Source: Edaphobacter modestus
Lineage (GTDB): Bacteria; Acidobacteriota; Terriglobia; Terriglobales; Acidobacteriaceae
Assembly (NCBI RefSeq): GCF_004217555.1
Contig: NZ_SHKW01000001.1
Span: forward strand, 434,001-498,000
Length of the DNA: 64,000 nt
Direction: 5' to 3'
Positions 41,385-51,254 of the stretch are shown here, piece by piece. Both the position numbers and the translations under genes were made by a program. Below the pieces are notes generated by a model, which was given only the letters and a program-made list of their open reading frames with translations, searched no databases and was not told where the DNA came from. Within the stretch, counting starts at the first letter, position 1; each line of letters begins with the position of its first letter.

Positions 41385-42710
41385 TCAAACTCTCTCCTGC
41401 TTTGAGATGACAGTCTGGCCATTCATGTAGGGAATGAGAGCGGCTGGGACGCGAACGGAGCCATCGGCCTGCTGGTAATTTTCGAGGATTGCGAGATAGG
41501 TGCGTCCAACGGCAAGGCCAGAGCCGTTGAGGGTGTGCAGGTATTCGGACTTTTTGGCCCCGGCAGGACGAACGCGAATGTTGGCACGGCGGGCCTGAAA
41601 GTCGGTGAAGTTGGAGCAGGAGCTGATCTCCCGGTATAGACCCTGGCCGGGAAGCCATACTTCGAGGTCGTAGGTTTTGGAGGAGGCAAACCCCATGTCG
41701 CCGGTGGAAAGAAGCATACGACGATAGGGAAGCTCGAGACGTTCGAGGACTGTCTCGGCGTGGCGGGTAAGGGTCTCGTGCTCCCCCTTTGATTTGTCAG
41801 GCGTGGTGAATTTGACAAGCTCAACTTTCTGAAACTGGTGCTGGCGAATCATGCCTCGCACGTCTTTGCCGTAGCTGCCGGCTTCGCTGCGAAAGCAGGG
41901 GGTATAGGCGCAGAAGGAGACGGGGAGCTGGGATTCGTCGAGTGTTTCATCGCGGAGGAGATTCGTGACGGGGACCTCGGCGGTAGGGATGAGCCAGTGG
42001 TCGCCGTCCTGAAGCTCGCCCGAAATATAGGGACCCTTGTCGTCGCAGTGGAAGAGGTCTTCCGCGAACTTCGGAAGCTGGCCGGTTCCGAACAAGGAAC
42101 GGGAGTTGACCATGTACGGGGGGAGAACCTCGGTGTAACCGTGCTCGCGGGTGTGAAGGTCGAGCATGAAGTTGGCGAGAGCGCGCTCCAGGCGGGCACC
42201 AGCACCATAGTGGACGACGAAGCGGGATCCAGAGATCTTGGCGGCGCGGTTGAAGTCGAGGATGTTGAGCGCTTCGCCGATCTCCCAATGAGGCTTGGGT
42301 GTGAAGTCGAAGGATGGCTTCGTGCCCCAGACCTTTTCTTCGCGATTGGCGTGTTCGTCGGCGCCGACAGGAACTTCATCTTGCGGAAGGTTAGGGATGG
42401 TCTGGAGAATGGCCTGGAGGCGTTCATCGGCGGCGGTGGCGCGACCTTCGAGGGCGTCGACCTCGGCTTTGAGAGAGCGGGTTTCGTCGGTCTGCACAGA
42501 GGCATCGGCCCCGGATTTGCGGAGGCGGGCTATCTCTTCGGTGAGCTTGTTGCGCCGTGCCTTGAGAGTCTCGACCTGGGTGATGGCATCGCGGCGTTCG
42601 CGGTCGATGGCAGCGAAGTCGCCGAGGGCAACAGCAGGATCCATGCCCCGGGCGCGCAGTTTTTCTTCAACGACGGGCAGATTGGCCCGGACGAATGCGA
42701 GATCGATCAT
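41385..42710 (-). CDS. serS: Seryl-tRNA synthetase
   Basis: The 441-residue class II enzyme charges tRNA-Ser. An N-terminal coiled-coil arm (about residues 30-105, rich in Lys/Arg/Glu) precedes the catalytic core. Signatures are GSRFVVHYGAGARLERALAN, YTEVLPPYMVNSRS, WLIPTAEVPVTNL, CFRSEAGSYGKDVRGMIRQH (motif 2), QKVELVKF and the C-terminal NGSGLAVGRTYLAILENYQQ (motif 3). Length is slightly longer than the E. coli enzyme. No clear Shine-Dalgarno is seen before ATG 42710. Confidence 0.97.
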   Translation of the reverse strand: MIDLAFVRANLPVVEEKLRARGMDPAVALGDFAAIDRERRDAITQVETLKARRNKLTEEIARLRKSGADASVQTDETRSLKAEVDALEGRATAADERLQAILQTIPNLPQDEVPVGADEHANREEKVWGTKPSFDFTPKPHWEIGEALNILDFNRAAKISGSRFVVHYGAGARLERALANFMLDLHTREHGYTEVLPPYMVNSRSLFGTGQLPKFAEDLFHCDDKGPYISGELQDGDHWLIPTAEVPVTNLLRDETLDESQLPVSFCAYTPCFRSEAGSYGKDVRGMIRQHQFQKVELVKFTTPDKSKGEHETLTRHAETVLERLELPYRRMLLSTGDMGFASSKTYDLEVWLPGQGLYREISSCSNFTDFQARRANIRVRPAGAKKSEYLHTLNGSGLAVGRTYLAILENYQQADGSVRVPAALIPYMNGQTVISKQERV

Positions 42711-42786
42711 TTGTTATCTATTTTAGCTTCTTCAGGAGAGGGAGTTGCCCGCTCGATTTTGAAGGGAATGCAGTTACTCTAAAAGA

Positions 42787-44490
42787 ATGCGTACCATTGC
42801 CTCCATTCTCCTTATTTTTGCTCTTGTCATGCCGGGTTCTATTCCTGCGCGTGCCGATGCCTATCATGCAACTCCGAAGCTGGTTGTGATTCTCGTGATC
42901 GACCAGTTCCGTGGGGACTATCTGGACCGCTACCGCGACGATTTCAAGACCCCGAACGGGTTCAATCTGTTCCTGAAAAAAGGCGTGCATTTTACGGATT
43001 GCTATTACGACTACGCCAACCTGGTGACGGCGGCGGGGCATTCCACGATCGGAACGGGAAGCTACACGGACGGCCACAGAGTTCCGATCAATGAGTGGTG
43101 GGAGCCAGGGCCGGATGGGAGGCTGCGGCTGGTGAGCTCAGTGAGCGATGATCGGTACAAATTGGTGGGCATGCCCGCAGGGGAAGCAACATCGCCAGGG
43201 GCTTCTCCACACCGGGAGGCGGCGTCCACGGTGGGCGATGAGCTGGTGTTGGCCACCCAGGGACGGGCGAAGGTATTTGGTGTTTCGTTCAAGGACCGGG
43301 CGGCGATTTTGACCTCCGGCCATGCGTCGAAGGGCGCGTTCTGGACCGATCACGATTCGGGCGCATTCATAACGTCGAGCTACTGGATGCCGGAGCTACC
43401 GGCATGGGCGAAGGCATTCAACGCGAGCGATGAGAGAGCAAAGGCCCGGCAGGCCGCGGGAATACCGACGGGCAACTTCTACGAAGAGGTGGGACAGACG
43501 CCAGCGGCGGTACAGTACATGATGGACTTCACGAAGGAACTGGTGAAGAGCGAGAACCTCGGGAAGAACGGTGTCACGGACATGCTGACGGTGTCGATCA
43601 GCAATACGGACATCCTGGGCCACAAGGTTGGACCAGATTCGCCGAAGCAGCGGGAGATGATTGACGCAGTCGACGTTTCCCTGAACGACTTCTTTACGTT
43701 CCTGGACAAGCAGGTTGGACTCCAGAACGTGATTGTAGCGATGTCGGGGGACCATGGTGTGGCTCCAACCATGCAGGCGGCAAATGATGCACAGATGCCG
43801 TCGGTGGCGGTGAAGAGCGCAGCGGTTTTGAAAGGTCTGGAGGCGGAGCTCGAAAAGAAATGGTCGGTGAAAAAAGGCGACAAGTATGTGGTCGGAGGGG
43901 AGTATCCGTACATTCAGCTGAACCAGAAGGCGTTCGAAGCTGCTCACGTGACCGAACTTGAGGCTGAGACCGCGGCGGGCGAGATGCTCGAAAGATTAGT
44001 GGAGGAGGATGGCGGAGACCTGACGGTGAAGCGATCAAAGAGAGCCACGCCGACTGGCCGTGAGGCCGATCCGTTGAGTTTGGGCGCGGTATATCCGGTC
44101 GCGAAGATGCGGTCTGGAGAGATTCCGGATACGGAGCTCGGGCGGAGGCTCCTACACAGCTATTCGCCTTACGTGGGCTGGGCGATCTTTGTGAACTTCG
44201 ATGCTTTTCAGTTTCCGGGCGGCGAGCTGGGAGCAACCCATTATTCCTCGTTCGCTTACGACCGCCATGTGCCGTTGGATTTTTACGGTTCGATGTTTAT
44301 TCCCGGTACCTATCACGATCGCGTGGCACCGGTGGATATAGCGGCGACCGTTGCATCGATTCTCCGTGTGAATCAGCCTTCCAGCAGCGAAGGACGCGTG
44401 CTTACCCAGGTGATGAGGCCGGATACCGGGAATAGCGTGGCCGTGCGCGATATCGAGCATGGAAAGACGCAGAAGGGAACATCCCGGTGA
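42787..44490 (+). CDS. PafA-like alkaline phosphatase, exported
   Basis: The 567-residue protein has a signal peptide (SILLIFALVMPGSIPARA) and the nucleotide pyrophosphatase/phosphodiesterase-type core: VVILVIDQFRGDYLDRYRDD with metal-binding Asp39, then YDYANLVTAAGHSTIGTGSY, in which Thr81 probably is the nucleophile as in PafA. NTDILGHKVGPDS and VAMSGDHGVAPTMQA supply more metal ligands. It should release phosphate from organic esters in the periplasm. Its stop codon overlaps the pyrD start (GTGA), so translation of the two is coupled despite unrelated roles. Confidence 0.9.
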   Translation: MRTIASILLIFALVMPGSIPARADAYHATPKLVVILVIDQFRGDYLDRYRDDFKTPNGFNLFLKKGVHFTDCYYDYANLVTAAGHSTIGTGSYTDGHRVPINEWWEPGPDGRLRLVSSVSDDRYKLVGMPAGEATSPGASPHREAASTVGDELVLATQGRAKVFGVSFKDRAAILTSGHASKGAFWTDHDSGAFITSSYWMPELPAWAKAFNASDERAKARQAAGIPTGNFYEEVGQTPAAVQYMMDFTKELVKSENLGKNGVTDMLTVSISNTDILGHKVGPDSPKQREMIDAVDVSLNDFFTFLDKQVGLQNVIVAMSGDHGVAPTMQAANDAQMPSVAVKSAAVLKGLEAELEKKWSVKKGDKYVVGGEYPYIQLNQKAFEAAHVTELEAETAAGEMLERLVEEDGGDLTVKRSKRATPTGREADPLSLGAVYPVAKMRSGEIPDTELGRRLLHSYSPYVGWAIFVNFDAFQFPGGELGATHYSSFAYDRHVPLDFYGSMFIPGTYHDRVAPVDIAATVASILRVNQPSSSEGRVLTQVMRPDTGNSVAVRDIEHGKTQKGTSR

Positions 44491-45413
44491 GCTCTCATGG
44501 GCCAGACATGACGGTGAACGTGGCGGGGGTAGAGCTGCGTTCACCCGTGATTGCGGCCAGCGGTACGTTCGGATATGGGGTGGAGTTCGAGGAAATTGTC
44601 TCCCTCGACCGCATTGGTGCGTTTGTGACCAAGGGGCTTTCGAAGGAGCCGATGCAGGGGAATCCGACGCCGAGGATTATTGAGACGGCGGCTGGGATGA
44701 TCAACGCGATTGGGCTGCAGAATATGGGCGTGCGGCCTTTCGTGGAGGAGAAGCTGCCGAAGCTGCGCCAAATGAAGGGCGCCGTGGTGATTGCGAATAT
44801 CTTTGGATATACCGTAGAAGACTGCCTCGACGTGATCCGGGTACTGAACGATGCCGAGGGGATCACCATGTATGAGCTGAATGCAAGCTGCCCGAACACG
44901 AGTCACGGGGGAATGGTCTTTGGGACCGATCCGGGGCTGCTGAGGGAGCTGGTTTCAAGGACCAAGGAGGCAGCTAAGAGGCCGCTAATGGTGAAGCTGT
45001 CGCCGAATGTGACCAGCATCGGGCAAATGGCAAAGGTGGCGGAGGAAGCGGGTGCAGATGCGGTCTCGCTGGTGAATACGTTTGTGTCGCTGGCGATCGA
45101 TTTGGAGACGAAGCGGCCGAGGATAGCGAACGTGACGGGAGGCTTGTCGGGGCCGGCGATCAAGCCGATTGCAGTGAGGATGGTGTATGAGGTAGCCGAG
45201 GCAGTGAAGATTCCTGTGGTGGGGATGGGGGGAATCGTACGGGCCGAGGATGCGGTGGAGTTCATGATGGCCGGCGCGACGGCGGTGCAGGTGGGTACGG
45301 CTAGCTATGCCGATCCGCGAGCCGTGGAGAATATTGCGAACGGGATGAAGAAATGGTGCGCTTCGCACCAGGTGGAGCGGGTGTGTTCGCTGACAGGTTC
45401 GGTGGTCCTATAA
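44487..45413 (+). CDS. pyrD: Dihydroorotate dehydrogenase, class 1B-like
   Basis: The 308-residue FMN enzyme oxidises dihydroorotate to orotate in pyrimidine synthesis. Features are PVIAASGTFGYGVEF, AIGLQNMGVRPF, ELNASCPNTSHGG with catalytic Cys135 (Cys marks class 1; class 2 uses Ser), VKLSPNVTSI, SLVNTFVSLAID and IPVVGMGGIVRAEDAVEF. The N-terminus is of the 1B type, which uses a PyrK partner and NAD+; pyrK is not in the window. The start GTG 44487 overlaps the phosphatase stop by 4 bp. It is followed 47 bp later by purH. Confidence 0.95.
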   Translation: MSSHGPDMTVNVAGVELRSPVIAASGTFGYGVEFEEIVSLDRIGAFVTKGLSKEPMQGNPTPRIIETAAGMINAIGLQNMGVRPFVEEKLPKLRQMKGAVVIANIFGYTVEDCLDVIRVLNDAEGITMYELNASCPNTSHGGMVFGTDPGLLRELVSRTKEAAKRPLMVKLSPNVTSIGQMAKVAEEAGADAVSLVNTFVSLAIDLETKRPRIANVTGGLSGPAIKPIAVRMVYEVAEAVKIPVVGMGGIVRAEDAVEFMMAGATAVQVGTASYADPRAVENIANGMKKWCASHQVERVCSLTGSVVL

Positions 45414-45460
45414 GTCGACCAGGTGGAGGCGGATAGCGAGAGGACATAAAATAATGATTG

Positions 45461-47077
45461 ATGACCTCACATAGTGCTCCTTCCGCTGTCTCTGTCGATC
45501 TTCGTCCTGTCCGCCGCGCTCTTTTGTCTGTTACCGATAAGACCGGCCTTGTCGAGTTTGCCCGTGCGCTGGCCGAGCATGGTGTGGAGCTGGTTTCGAC
45601 TGGCGGAACCGCGAAGGCGCTGCGCGATGCGGGTCTGGGTGTCAAAGACATCAGCGAGTTGACCGGATTTCCGGAGATGCTGGATGGTCGGGTCAAGACG
45701 TTGCACCCTAAGGTACATGGCGGCATTTTGCACATGCGCGGAAATGCGGAACATGTTGCGGCCGTAAAGTCGCATGGGATTGAGCCGATCGATATGGTCG
45801 TGGTCAACCTGTACGCCTTCGAGAAGACCGCAAGCAAACCAGGGGTGGCCTTTGCCGATGTGATCGAGAATATCGATATCGGCGGTCCGTCGATGGTGCG
45901 ATCGGCGGCTAAGAATTTCGAGGATGTGGCGATCGTAACCTCCACAGAGGATTACGGTGGGCTGGCCGAGGAGCTTGCAAGTAATAAGGGGAGCTTGACC
46001 CGGGCGACTCGATGGCGCCTGGCGAAAAGGGCGTTTGGGGTGACGGCTGCCTACGATGCGGGAATCGCGACCGCACTTGAGAGCATCGAGGTTCCGTCGG
46101 GACCAGCTAAATTTTCCGGGGAGCTGCCACAGACCCTGCGAGTCATCGATCCGTTGACGCAGACGTTGCGGTATGGAGAGAATCCACATCAACGGGCGGG
46201 CCTTTACATCGATGGAAGCGGAAGGGGAGTTGCGGCCGTTCAACAGCTTCAGGGCAAGGAGCTGAGCTACAACAACCTTGTGGACCTGGATGCGTGCTGG
46301 GAACTGGTGAGCGAGTTCGATGCGGCGACCGAAGCTGCGGTGGCCATCATCAAACATACAAATCCCTGTGGCGCATCGACTGGAAAGACTGTGTTGGAAG
46401 CTTATCGACGTGCCCTTGAGGCAGATCCGGTTTCGGCATTCGGTGGTGTGATCGGAGTGAATCGAGAGGTGGACGGAGAGGCAGCGGACGAGATTGCGAA
46501 ATTATTTGTTGAAGCGATCGTAGCTCCGAGTTTTACGAACGAGGCGTTAGAGCGATTCGCGGCAAAGAAGAATCTAAGGCTGGTAAAGATTGTTCCGGCT
46601 GATACGGCCCGGGTGATCAAGCAGGTTTCAGGCGGGTTCCTGGTGCAGGACGCCGACCGTTTGCGGGTGACCGAAGCGGAGTTGAAGATCGTGACTCAGC
46701 GGTCTCCTACGGCAGAGGAGATGCGTGCCCTTCTGTTTGCCTGGAAGGTTTGCAAGCACGTGAAGTCCAATGCCATCGTGTATGCCCGATATTCCGAGGG
46801 GCATGGCCAGACAGTAGGGATTGGCGCCGGACAGATGAGTCGTGTGGATGCCGCGAAGTTCGGAGCCATGAAGGCTGTCCTGCCGCTGAAGGGAACCGTC
46901 GCAGCCTCGGACGCCTTCTTCCCGTTTCCCGATGGACTGGAAACTATTGCAGCAGCGGGGGCTACGGCGGTGATACAGCCTGGAGGATCGGTAAAGGACG
47001 CGGACGTAATCGCCGCCGCCGACCGGCTGGGCGTGGCTATGGCTCTGACGGGGGTCCGTCATTTCCGGCACGGATGA
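45461..47077 (+). CDS. purH: Bifunctional AICAR formyltransferase / IMP cyclohydrolase
   Basis: The 538-residue enzyme makes the last two steps of IMP synthesis. The N-terminal MGS-like cyclohydrolase domain starts RRALLSVTDKTGLVEFARAL and contains STGGTAKALRDAG, GFPEMLDGRVKTLHPKVHGG and NIDIGGPSMVRSAAKN. The transformylase domain has RYGENPHQRAGLY, KELSYNNLVDLDACW, KHTNPCGAST and SDAFFPFPDGLETIAAAG. ATG 45461 was taken; TTG 45458 precedes it directly. The Shine-Dalgarno (AGAGGAC) is rather far. Together with pyrD this makes a small nucleotide-synthesis block. Confidence 0.97.
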   Translation: MTSHSAPSAVSVDLRPVRRALLSVTDKTGLVEFARALAEHGVELVSTGGTAKALRDAGLGVKDISELTGFPEMLDGRVKTLHPKVHGGILHMRGNAEHVAAVKSHGIEPIDMVVVNLYAFEKTASKPGVAFADVIENIDIGGPSMVRSAAKNFEDVAIVTSTEDYGGLAEELASNKGSLTRATRWRLAKRAFGVTAAYDAGIATALESIEVPSGPAKFSGELPQTLRVIDPLTQTLRYGENPHQRAGLYIDGSGRGVAAVQQLQGKELSYNNLVDLDACWELVSEFDAATEAAVAIIKHTNPCGASTGKTVLEAYRRALEADPVSAFGGVIGVNREVDGEAADEIAKLFVEAIVAPSFTNEALERFAAKKNLRLVKIVPADTARVIKQVSGGFLVQDADRLRVTEAELKIVTQRSPTAEEMRALLFAWKVCKHVKSNAIVYARYSEGHGQTVGIGAGQMSRVDAAKFGAMKAVLPLKGTVAASDAFFPFPDGLETIAAAGATAVIQPGGSVKDADVIAAADRLGVAMALTGVRHFRHG

Positions 47078-47236
47078 GGAAAAGGCGAATATAATCACGG
47101 CCATGCTGGGCCGTGACCTCATCAACGGCTGTTTGCAGCCAATCAGCCATAGCGGTCGTCTAAATGGAGTGTGTTGGTCCCGTTCTAGCGTGATTTGGAT
47201 ATGCTTTTCATCTTCAGGTGGCACAGGAACTTATTG

Positions 47237-49315
47237 ATGACAAAACCGTTTGTACGTGCCTCCGCCCTGCGGTTGCTTTCCGCAGCAGCCATACTGGCTT
47301 CCGTTTCTCCAATGACGGCCCAGACTGCTGCACCCGCCGCAGCGCCGAATCAGAATTCGGACCGTGCTTCTGCCTACTATCACTATGGGCTCGCCCATAT
47401 GTACGAGGATATGGCGGTGAGTGCCGGCAGACCGGACTATGCTACTCAAGCCATTGAAGAATATAAGCTTGCGATGGATGCCGATCCGAATTCAGCGACG
47501 CTCCAGGATGGCTTGGCGGAGTTGTATTTCAAGCTCGGGCGAATTCGCGAGGCAGTTACCTCAGCCCAGGATCAGGTCAAGAAGAGCCCGAACGACGTGT
47601 CGGCCCATGAGCTGCTGGGCAAGGTTTATCTCCGATCACTAGGGGATATGCAAGGGCAGCAGTCTGGCCAAATGTTGAAGCTGGCGATTGCGGAGTACGA
47701 AAAACTTGCTGAACTGAAGCCGAAGGACGTAGAGACACGCCTGCTGCTAGGGCAGTTGTACGGTCTGAACCACGATTCGGCGAAGGCGGAGGCAGAGTTT
47801 AAGGCTGCTCAGAATATCGATGGTGACTCTGAAGAGGTGGTGTTGAATCTGTACCGCCTGTACACAGAACAGGGCGACTATTCTCGTGCCGTTGATGTGC
47901 TTAAATCGATCCCGGTTGACGATCGAAGTGCGAGGATCGACTTCGCCCTGGGTGCTACCTATGACCAGCTGAAGAAGCCTAAAGAGGCGATTGACTCGTA
48001 CCGAAGGGCTCTCGACGATGATCCGGATAACGTCGACAGCGAGCGCGGCCTGGCAAACGCGCTGCTTCGTGATAGTCAGTTGGACGAGGCATTGAAGATA
48101 TTCACCAATGTCGTTGCGGCGGAACCGCAGGATGCCCAGTCTCAGATAAAAATTGCGGATATTCAGCGGCAGCAGGGGCACTATGACCAGGCTCTGGCGA
48201 CCCTTGATAAGGCCAAGCCTCTGGCCCAGGATAATCTCGAACTGAACTACAACCAGGCGCTGGTCTATGACTCACTGGGAAGGTACGATGACGCGATTCG
48301 GACACTGAAAGCTCTCGTGGACCAGAGCTCGCACCCAGATGGTGCTTACACTGACCAGGAAAAAAGCAACAGGGCCATCTTTCTTGATCGGATAGCAATT
48401 ATCTATCGCGAACAGAACAAAACCGATGAAGCGGTAGCAGCCTATAAGCAGATGATACCGCTGGGCGGTGATTTCACGAAGAACGGGTATCAGGGGCAGG
48501 TAGATGCCTACCGGGATGCACATCAGTGGAAGGAAGCCACCGCCGCAGCAGCGGAAGCCGCGAAGAGTCTTCCGAAAGATCAATCTGTTCAGCTGATGTA
48601 TGCTGGCCAACTGGCCGACACCGGCAAGGTAGAGGAGGGAATTGCGCTCGCCAAGTCCCAGATCTCCGAGGCCGGTAACCAGAAAGACGATCGCGAGGCT
48701 CATCTCGGACTGGCGAACGTTTATGTACGTCTCAGACGCTGGGCGGATGCGAATAAGGAGTTAAGCGCGGGCGAGGCGCTTTCAAATACGCCTGCCGAGA
48801 AACTCTATGTCTATTTCATGCGTGGAATCCTGGCCGACAGGCAGAAGCAATATGATGAGGCGGAAAGCCAGTTTCGCAAGGCGCTGGCGATCGATCCGCA
48901 GAACGCAACGATTCTTAACTACCTCGGTTATATGCTTGCCGATCGTGGTGTGCGGTTGAGCGAGGCCCTGGTAATGATTCGTAAGGCGGTTGAGCTGGAT
49001 CCGCAGAACTATGCGTATTTGGATTCCCTCGGCTGGGCATATTACAAGACAGGTCAATATGCGCTGGCGGAAGAAAATATTCGGAAAGCCAATGAGCGAA
49101 ACAGTGGAGATCCCACCATCCATGATCATCTTGGCGAGATCTACGAGCGAACAGGAAAACTAAAACTGGCTGTTGAACAGTGGGAGCGCTCCCTGACCGA
49201 GTATGCGCGCTCGCTTCCAGCAGATGCAGACTCCGAAGATGTAGCGAAGGTGCAGCACAAGCTCGACAATGCAAGAGTGAAGTTGTCGAGACTAAACACG
49301 AACTCAGTAAAATAG
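47237..49315 (+). CDS. Exported TPR-repeat protein
   Basis: The 692-residue protein has a signal peptide (ALRLLSAAAILASVSPMTAQ) and then tetratricopeptide repeats across nearly its whole length. Examples are YGLAHMYEDM near residue 38, LGATYDQLKKPKEAIDSYRR near 240, YNQALVYDSLGRYDDAIRTL near 340 and LDSLGWAYYKTGQYALAEEN near 600. I count at least eight clear TPRs. It likely acts as a periplasmic scaffold. AGGAA 8 nt before ATG 47237 supports that start. A strong hairpin with a T-run follows the gene at 49328-49370. Confidence 0.92.
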   Translation: MTKPFVRASALRLLSAAAILASVSPMTAQTAAPAAAPNQNSDRASAYYHYGLAHMYEDMAVSAGRPDYATQAIEEYKLAMDADPNSATLQDGLAELYFKLGRIREAVTSAQDQVKKSPNDVSAHELLGKVYLRSLGDMQGQQSGQMLKLAIAEYEKLAELKPKDVETRLLLGQLYGLNHDSAKAEAEFKAAQNIDGDSEEVVLNLYRLYTEQGDYSRAVDVLKSIPVDDRSARIDFALGATYDQLKKPKEAIDSYRRALDDDPDNVDSERGLANALLRDSQLDEALKIFTNVVAAEPQDAQSQIKIADIQRQQGHYDQALATLDKAKPLAQDNLELNYNQALVYDSLGRYDDAIRTLKALVDQSSHPDGAYTDQEKSNRAIFLDRIAIIYREQNKTDEAVAAYKQMIPLGGDFTKNGYQGQVDAYRDAHQWKEATAAAAEAAKSLPKDQSVQLMYAGQLADTGKVEEGIALAKSQISEAGNQKDDREAHLGLANVYVRLRRWADANKELSAGEALSNTPAEKLYVYFMRGILADRQKQYDEAESQFRKALAIDPQNATILNYLGYMLADRGVRLSEALVMIRKAVELDPQNYAYLDSLGWAYYKTGQYALAEENIRKANERNSGDPTIHDHLGEIYERTGKLKLAVEQWERSLTEYARSLPADADSEDVAKVQHKLDNARVKLSRLNTNSVK

Positions 49316-49327
49316 GAAATCGTCAGG

Positions 49328-49370
49328 ACAGGCGTGCCACTCAGGCGGGGTGGCGTGCCTGTTTGTGTTT
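49328..49370 (+). terminator. Intrinsic terminator after the TPR gene
   Basis: Arms 49328-49340 and 49350-49362 form a 13-bp stem (two G-U pairs) with a 9-nt loop, followed by TTGTGTTT at 49363-49370. It starts 13 bp after the TPR stop and separates it from dgt. Confidence 0.8.
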
Positions 49371-49419
49371 AACCTGTTGTGCTAAATACGACAAGGGAAT
49401 TCTGTACACTCAGAGTGGT

Positions 49420-50562
49420 ATGGCGAACGATCTCAAGGATTGTGCGGTGGCTGGAGGTACTCTCGATCCTCTCACGGCGCGGATCTATCCAGCACCTGAG
49501 CGTCCGTCGAGAACGGCCTTTCAGAGGGATCGCGAACGCGTGGTCCAATCACGGGCGTTTCGCAGGCTGGCTGGAAAGACGCAGGTGTTTACCAGCCGAT
49601 CGTCTGATCATTTTCGCAGCCGTTTGACCCATACGATTGAGGTGGCAGAGATTGCGCGCGCCGCGGCAGTTACGTTGGGCCTGAACGAGGATCTTGTCGA
49701 AACGCTGGCGCTGGTGCACGATATCGGGCATCCTCCCTTTGGTCACGCTGGAGAGCGCGCCCTGGACCAATGTTTGCGCAGACATGGCCTGATCTTTGAC
49801 CATAATCTACACGCTCTGCGCATTGTGGAGCACTTCGAGCAGCGTTATGCCGCTCATCGCGGGTTGAACCTTACGCTAGGCGTCCGGGAAGGAATCATCA
49901 AGCACTCCCGCGATTACAGTGCGGCCGGGCATCCTGAGCTCGCGCAGTATTTTCTGGACGAGAAGCCTCCTCTTGAAGCGCAACTCATCGATCTGGCGGA
50001 CGAGATAGCATATCTGACGGCGGACCTGGATGATGGCGTCGAATCCGGTCTACTCGAGATCAGGCATATTCGCGAGAATGTCACGATTCTCGGTCGCTGC
50101 TATCAAGTGGTAGAAGAGCGTCATCCGGGTGTTGAGGAGAAGTATCTTTTTCACGAAGCCCTTCAGTTCATGCAGAACTTCCTGACGGATGATCTAATAG
50201 CAACGACACTTGCCAATGTCCAGGCAATTGGGGCTGCATCGCTTGAAGAGATTCGGAGATATCCAAAGCGGCTGGCGGTTTTTTCCGCGCAAGCGGAATC
50301 GGAGCGGCTGGAGGAAAAGCGTTACCTCTACGACACGCTATACACCTGTGATTCTCTGGAACGGGAACACGACAAGGCCGAGCAGGTCGTAACAGCGCTT
50401 TTCGAGTTCTGGATGCGGGATCCGGAAGAGCTTCCGCGGGGCCACTTTCACGATATAGAGACGGAAGGTCTGGCTCGAGTGGTGGCAGATTATATTGCCG
50501 GAATGACGGACAGCTTCATCCTGGAGCAGTATGCACAGGTAAAACGTGCTGTGCGACGCTGA
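49420..50562 (+). CDS. dgt: Deoxyguanosinetriphosphate triphosphohydrolase-like HD protein
   Basis: The 380-residue metal enzyme removes triphosphate from dNTPs. Signatures are FQRDRERVVQSRAFRRLAGK, TQVF, HFRSRLTHTIEVAEIARA (His71), LALVHDIGHPPFGHAGE (His100-Asp101) and LIDLADEIAYLTADLDDG, matching the HD-domain dGTPase type. Many relatives act on several dNTPs and are activated by them, so substrate specificity is uncertain. ATG 49420 lies just after GAGTGG and before the conserved region; a longer open frame upstream overlaps the TPR gene and is not used. Confidence 0.93.
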   Translation: MANDLKDCAVAGGTLDPLTARIYPAPERPSRTAFQRDRERVVQSRAFRRLAGKTQVFTSRSSDHFRSRLTHTIEVAEIARAAAVTLGLNEDLVETLALVHDIGHPPFGHAGERALDQCLRRHGLIFDHNLHALRIVEHFEQRYAAHRGLNLTLGVREGIIKHSRDYSAAGHPELAQYFLDEKPPLEAQLIDLADEIAYLTADLDDGVESGLLEIRHIRENVTILGRCYQVVEERHPGVEEKYLFHEALQFMQNFLTDDLIATTLANVQAIGAASLEEIRRYPKRLAVFSAQAESERLEEKRYLYDTLYTCDSLEREHDKAEQVVTALFEFWMRDPEELPRGHFHDIETEGLARVVADYIAGMTDSFILEQYAQVKRAVRR

Positions 50563-50614
50563 CTTCGTGCGTTCTTCGTCTTCTGCCCTAGAGCGGGAGT
50601 AGAATTTCTACTCT

Positions 50615-51241
50615 ATGCAGTTTCAGGCAGCGAACATTACGGCGCTGATCGTTGCGGCCAGCTTCGCGGGCGGCCTGAACATCTATGCTACTGTCCTGAC
50701 GCTTGGCGTTCTCGCACGGACTCACTGGGTGGCACTCCCTCCGGGCCTGGAGGGGATAGGCGCCACATGGGTGATCGTGACATGCGGCATTTTGTTTGTG
50801 GTGGAGTTTTTTGCAGACAAGGTTCCCGGATTCGACGTGATCTGGAACGGCCTTCAAACCGTGGTCAGGATTCCGGTCGCGGGTTTGGTTGCCTACCATG
50901 CCAGTGCGCAATTATCGCCGTCGATGCAGATCCTCGCGACGGCTATCGGGGCCGGAATTGCGTTAGCCTCCCACAGCTCAAAGACGCTTGTACGCACTGC
51001 TGTTACACCTAGCCCTGAGCCGATCTCCAACATCGCCTTGAGTTCTACCGAAGATGTATTGGCCATCGGGATCACGTGGTTCGCAACGAGCCATCCATTT
51101 ATCGCTGGGGGGATGGCGATTTGCCTGTTACTGGCAGGATTCTTTATGGCAAGGGCATTGCTGAAAGCGGTTCAAAAGCCACTGAAAAAGATCTTCCGAG
51201 CAGATCCCCAAGCGGAAAGCAGCGCTAAACACGGGCCTTAG
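50615..51241 (+). CDS. DUF4126 membrane protein
   Basis: The 208-residue protein is mostly hydrophobic with about five membrane helices. NITALIVAASFAGGLNIYATVLTLGVL opens it, then TWVIVTCGILFVVEFFADKVPGFDVIWNGL, the GAGIALASHSSKTLVRTAVT loop and FIAGGMAICLLLAGFFMARAL. The family-like phrases ADKVPGFDVIWN and ASHSSKTLVR fit DUF4126, whose function is unknown. It begins 52 bp after dgt and its stop lies 13 bp from the convergent M23 gene. Confidence 0.85.
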   Translation: MQFQAANITALIVAASFAGGLNIYATVLTLGVLARTHWVALPPGLEGIGATWVIVTCGILFVVEFFADKVPGFDVIWNGLQTVVRIPVAGLVAYHASAQLSPSMQILATAIGAGIALASHSSKTLVRTAVTPSPEPISNIALSSTEDVLAIGITWFATSHPFIAGGMAICLLLAGFFMARALLKAVQKPLKKIFRADPQAESSAKHGP

Positions 51242-51254
51242 AATAGAGATAATT

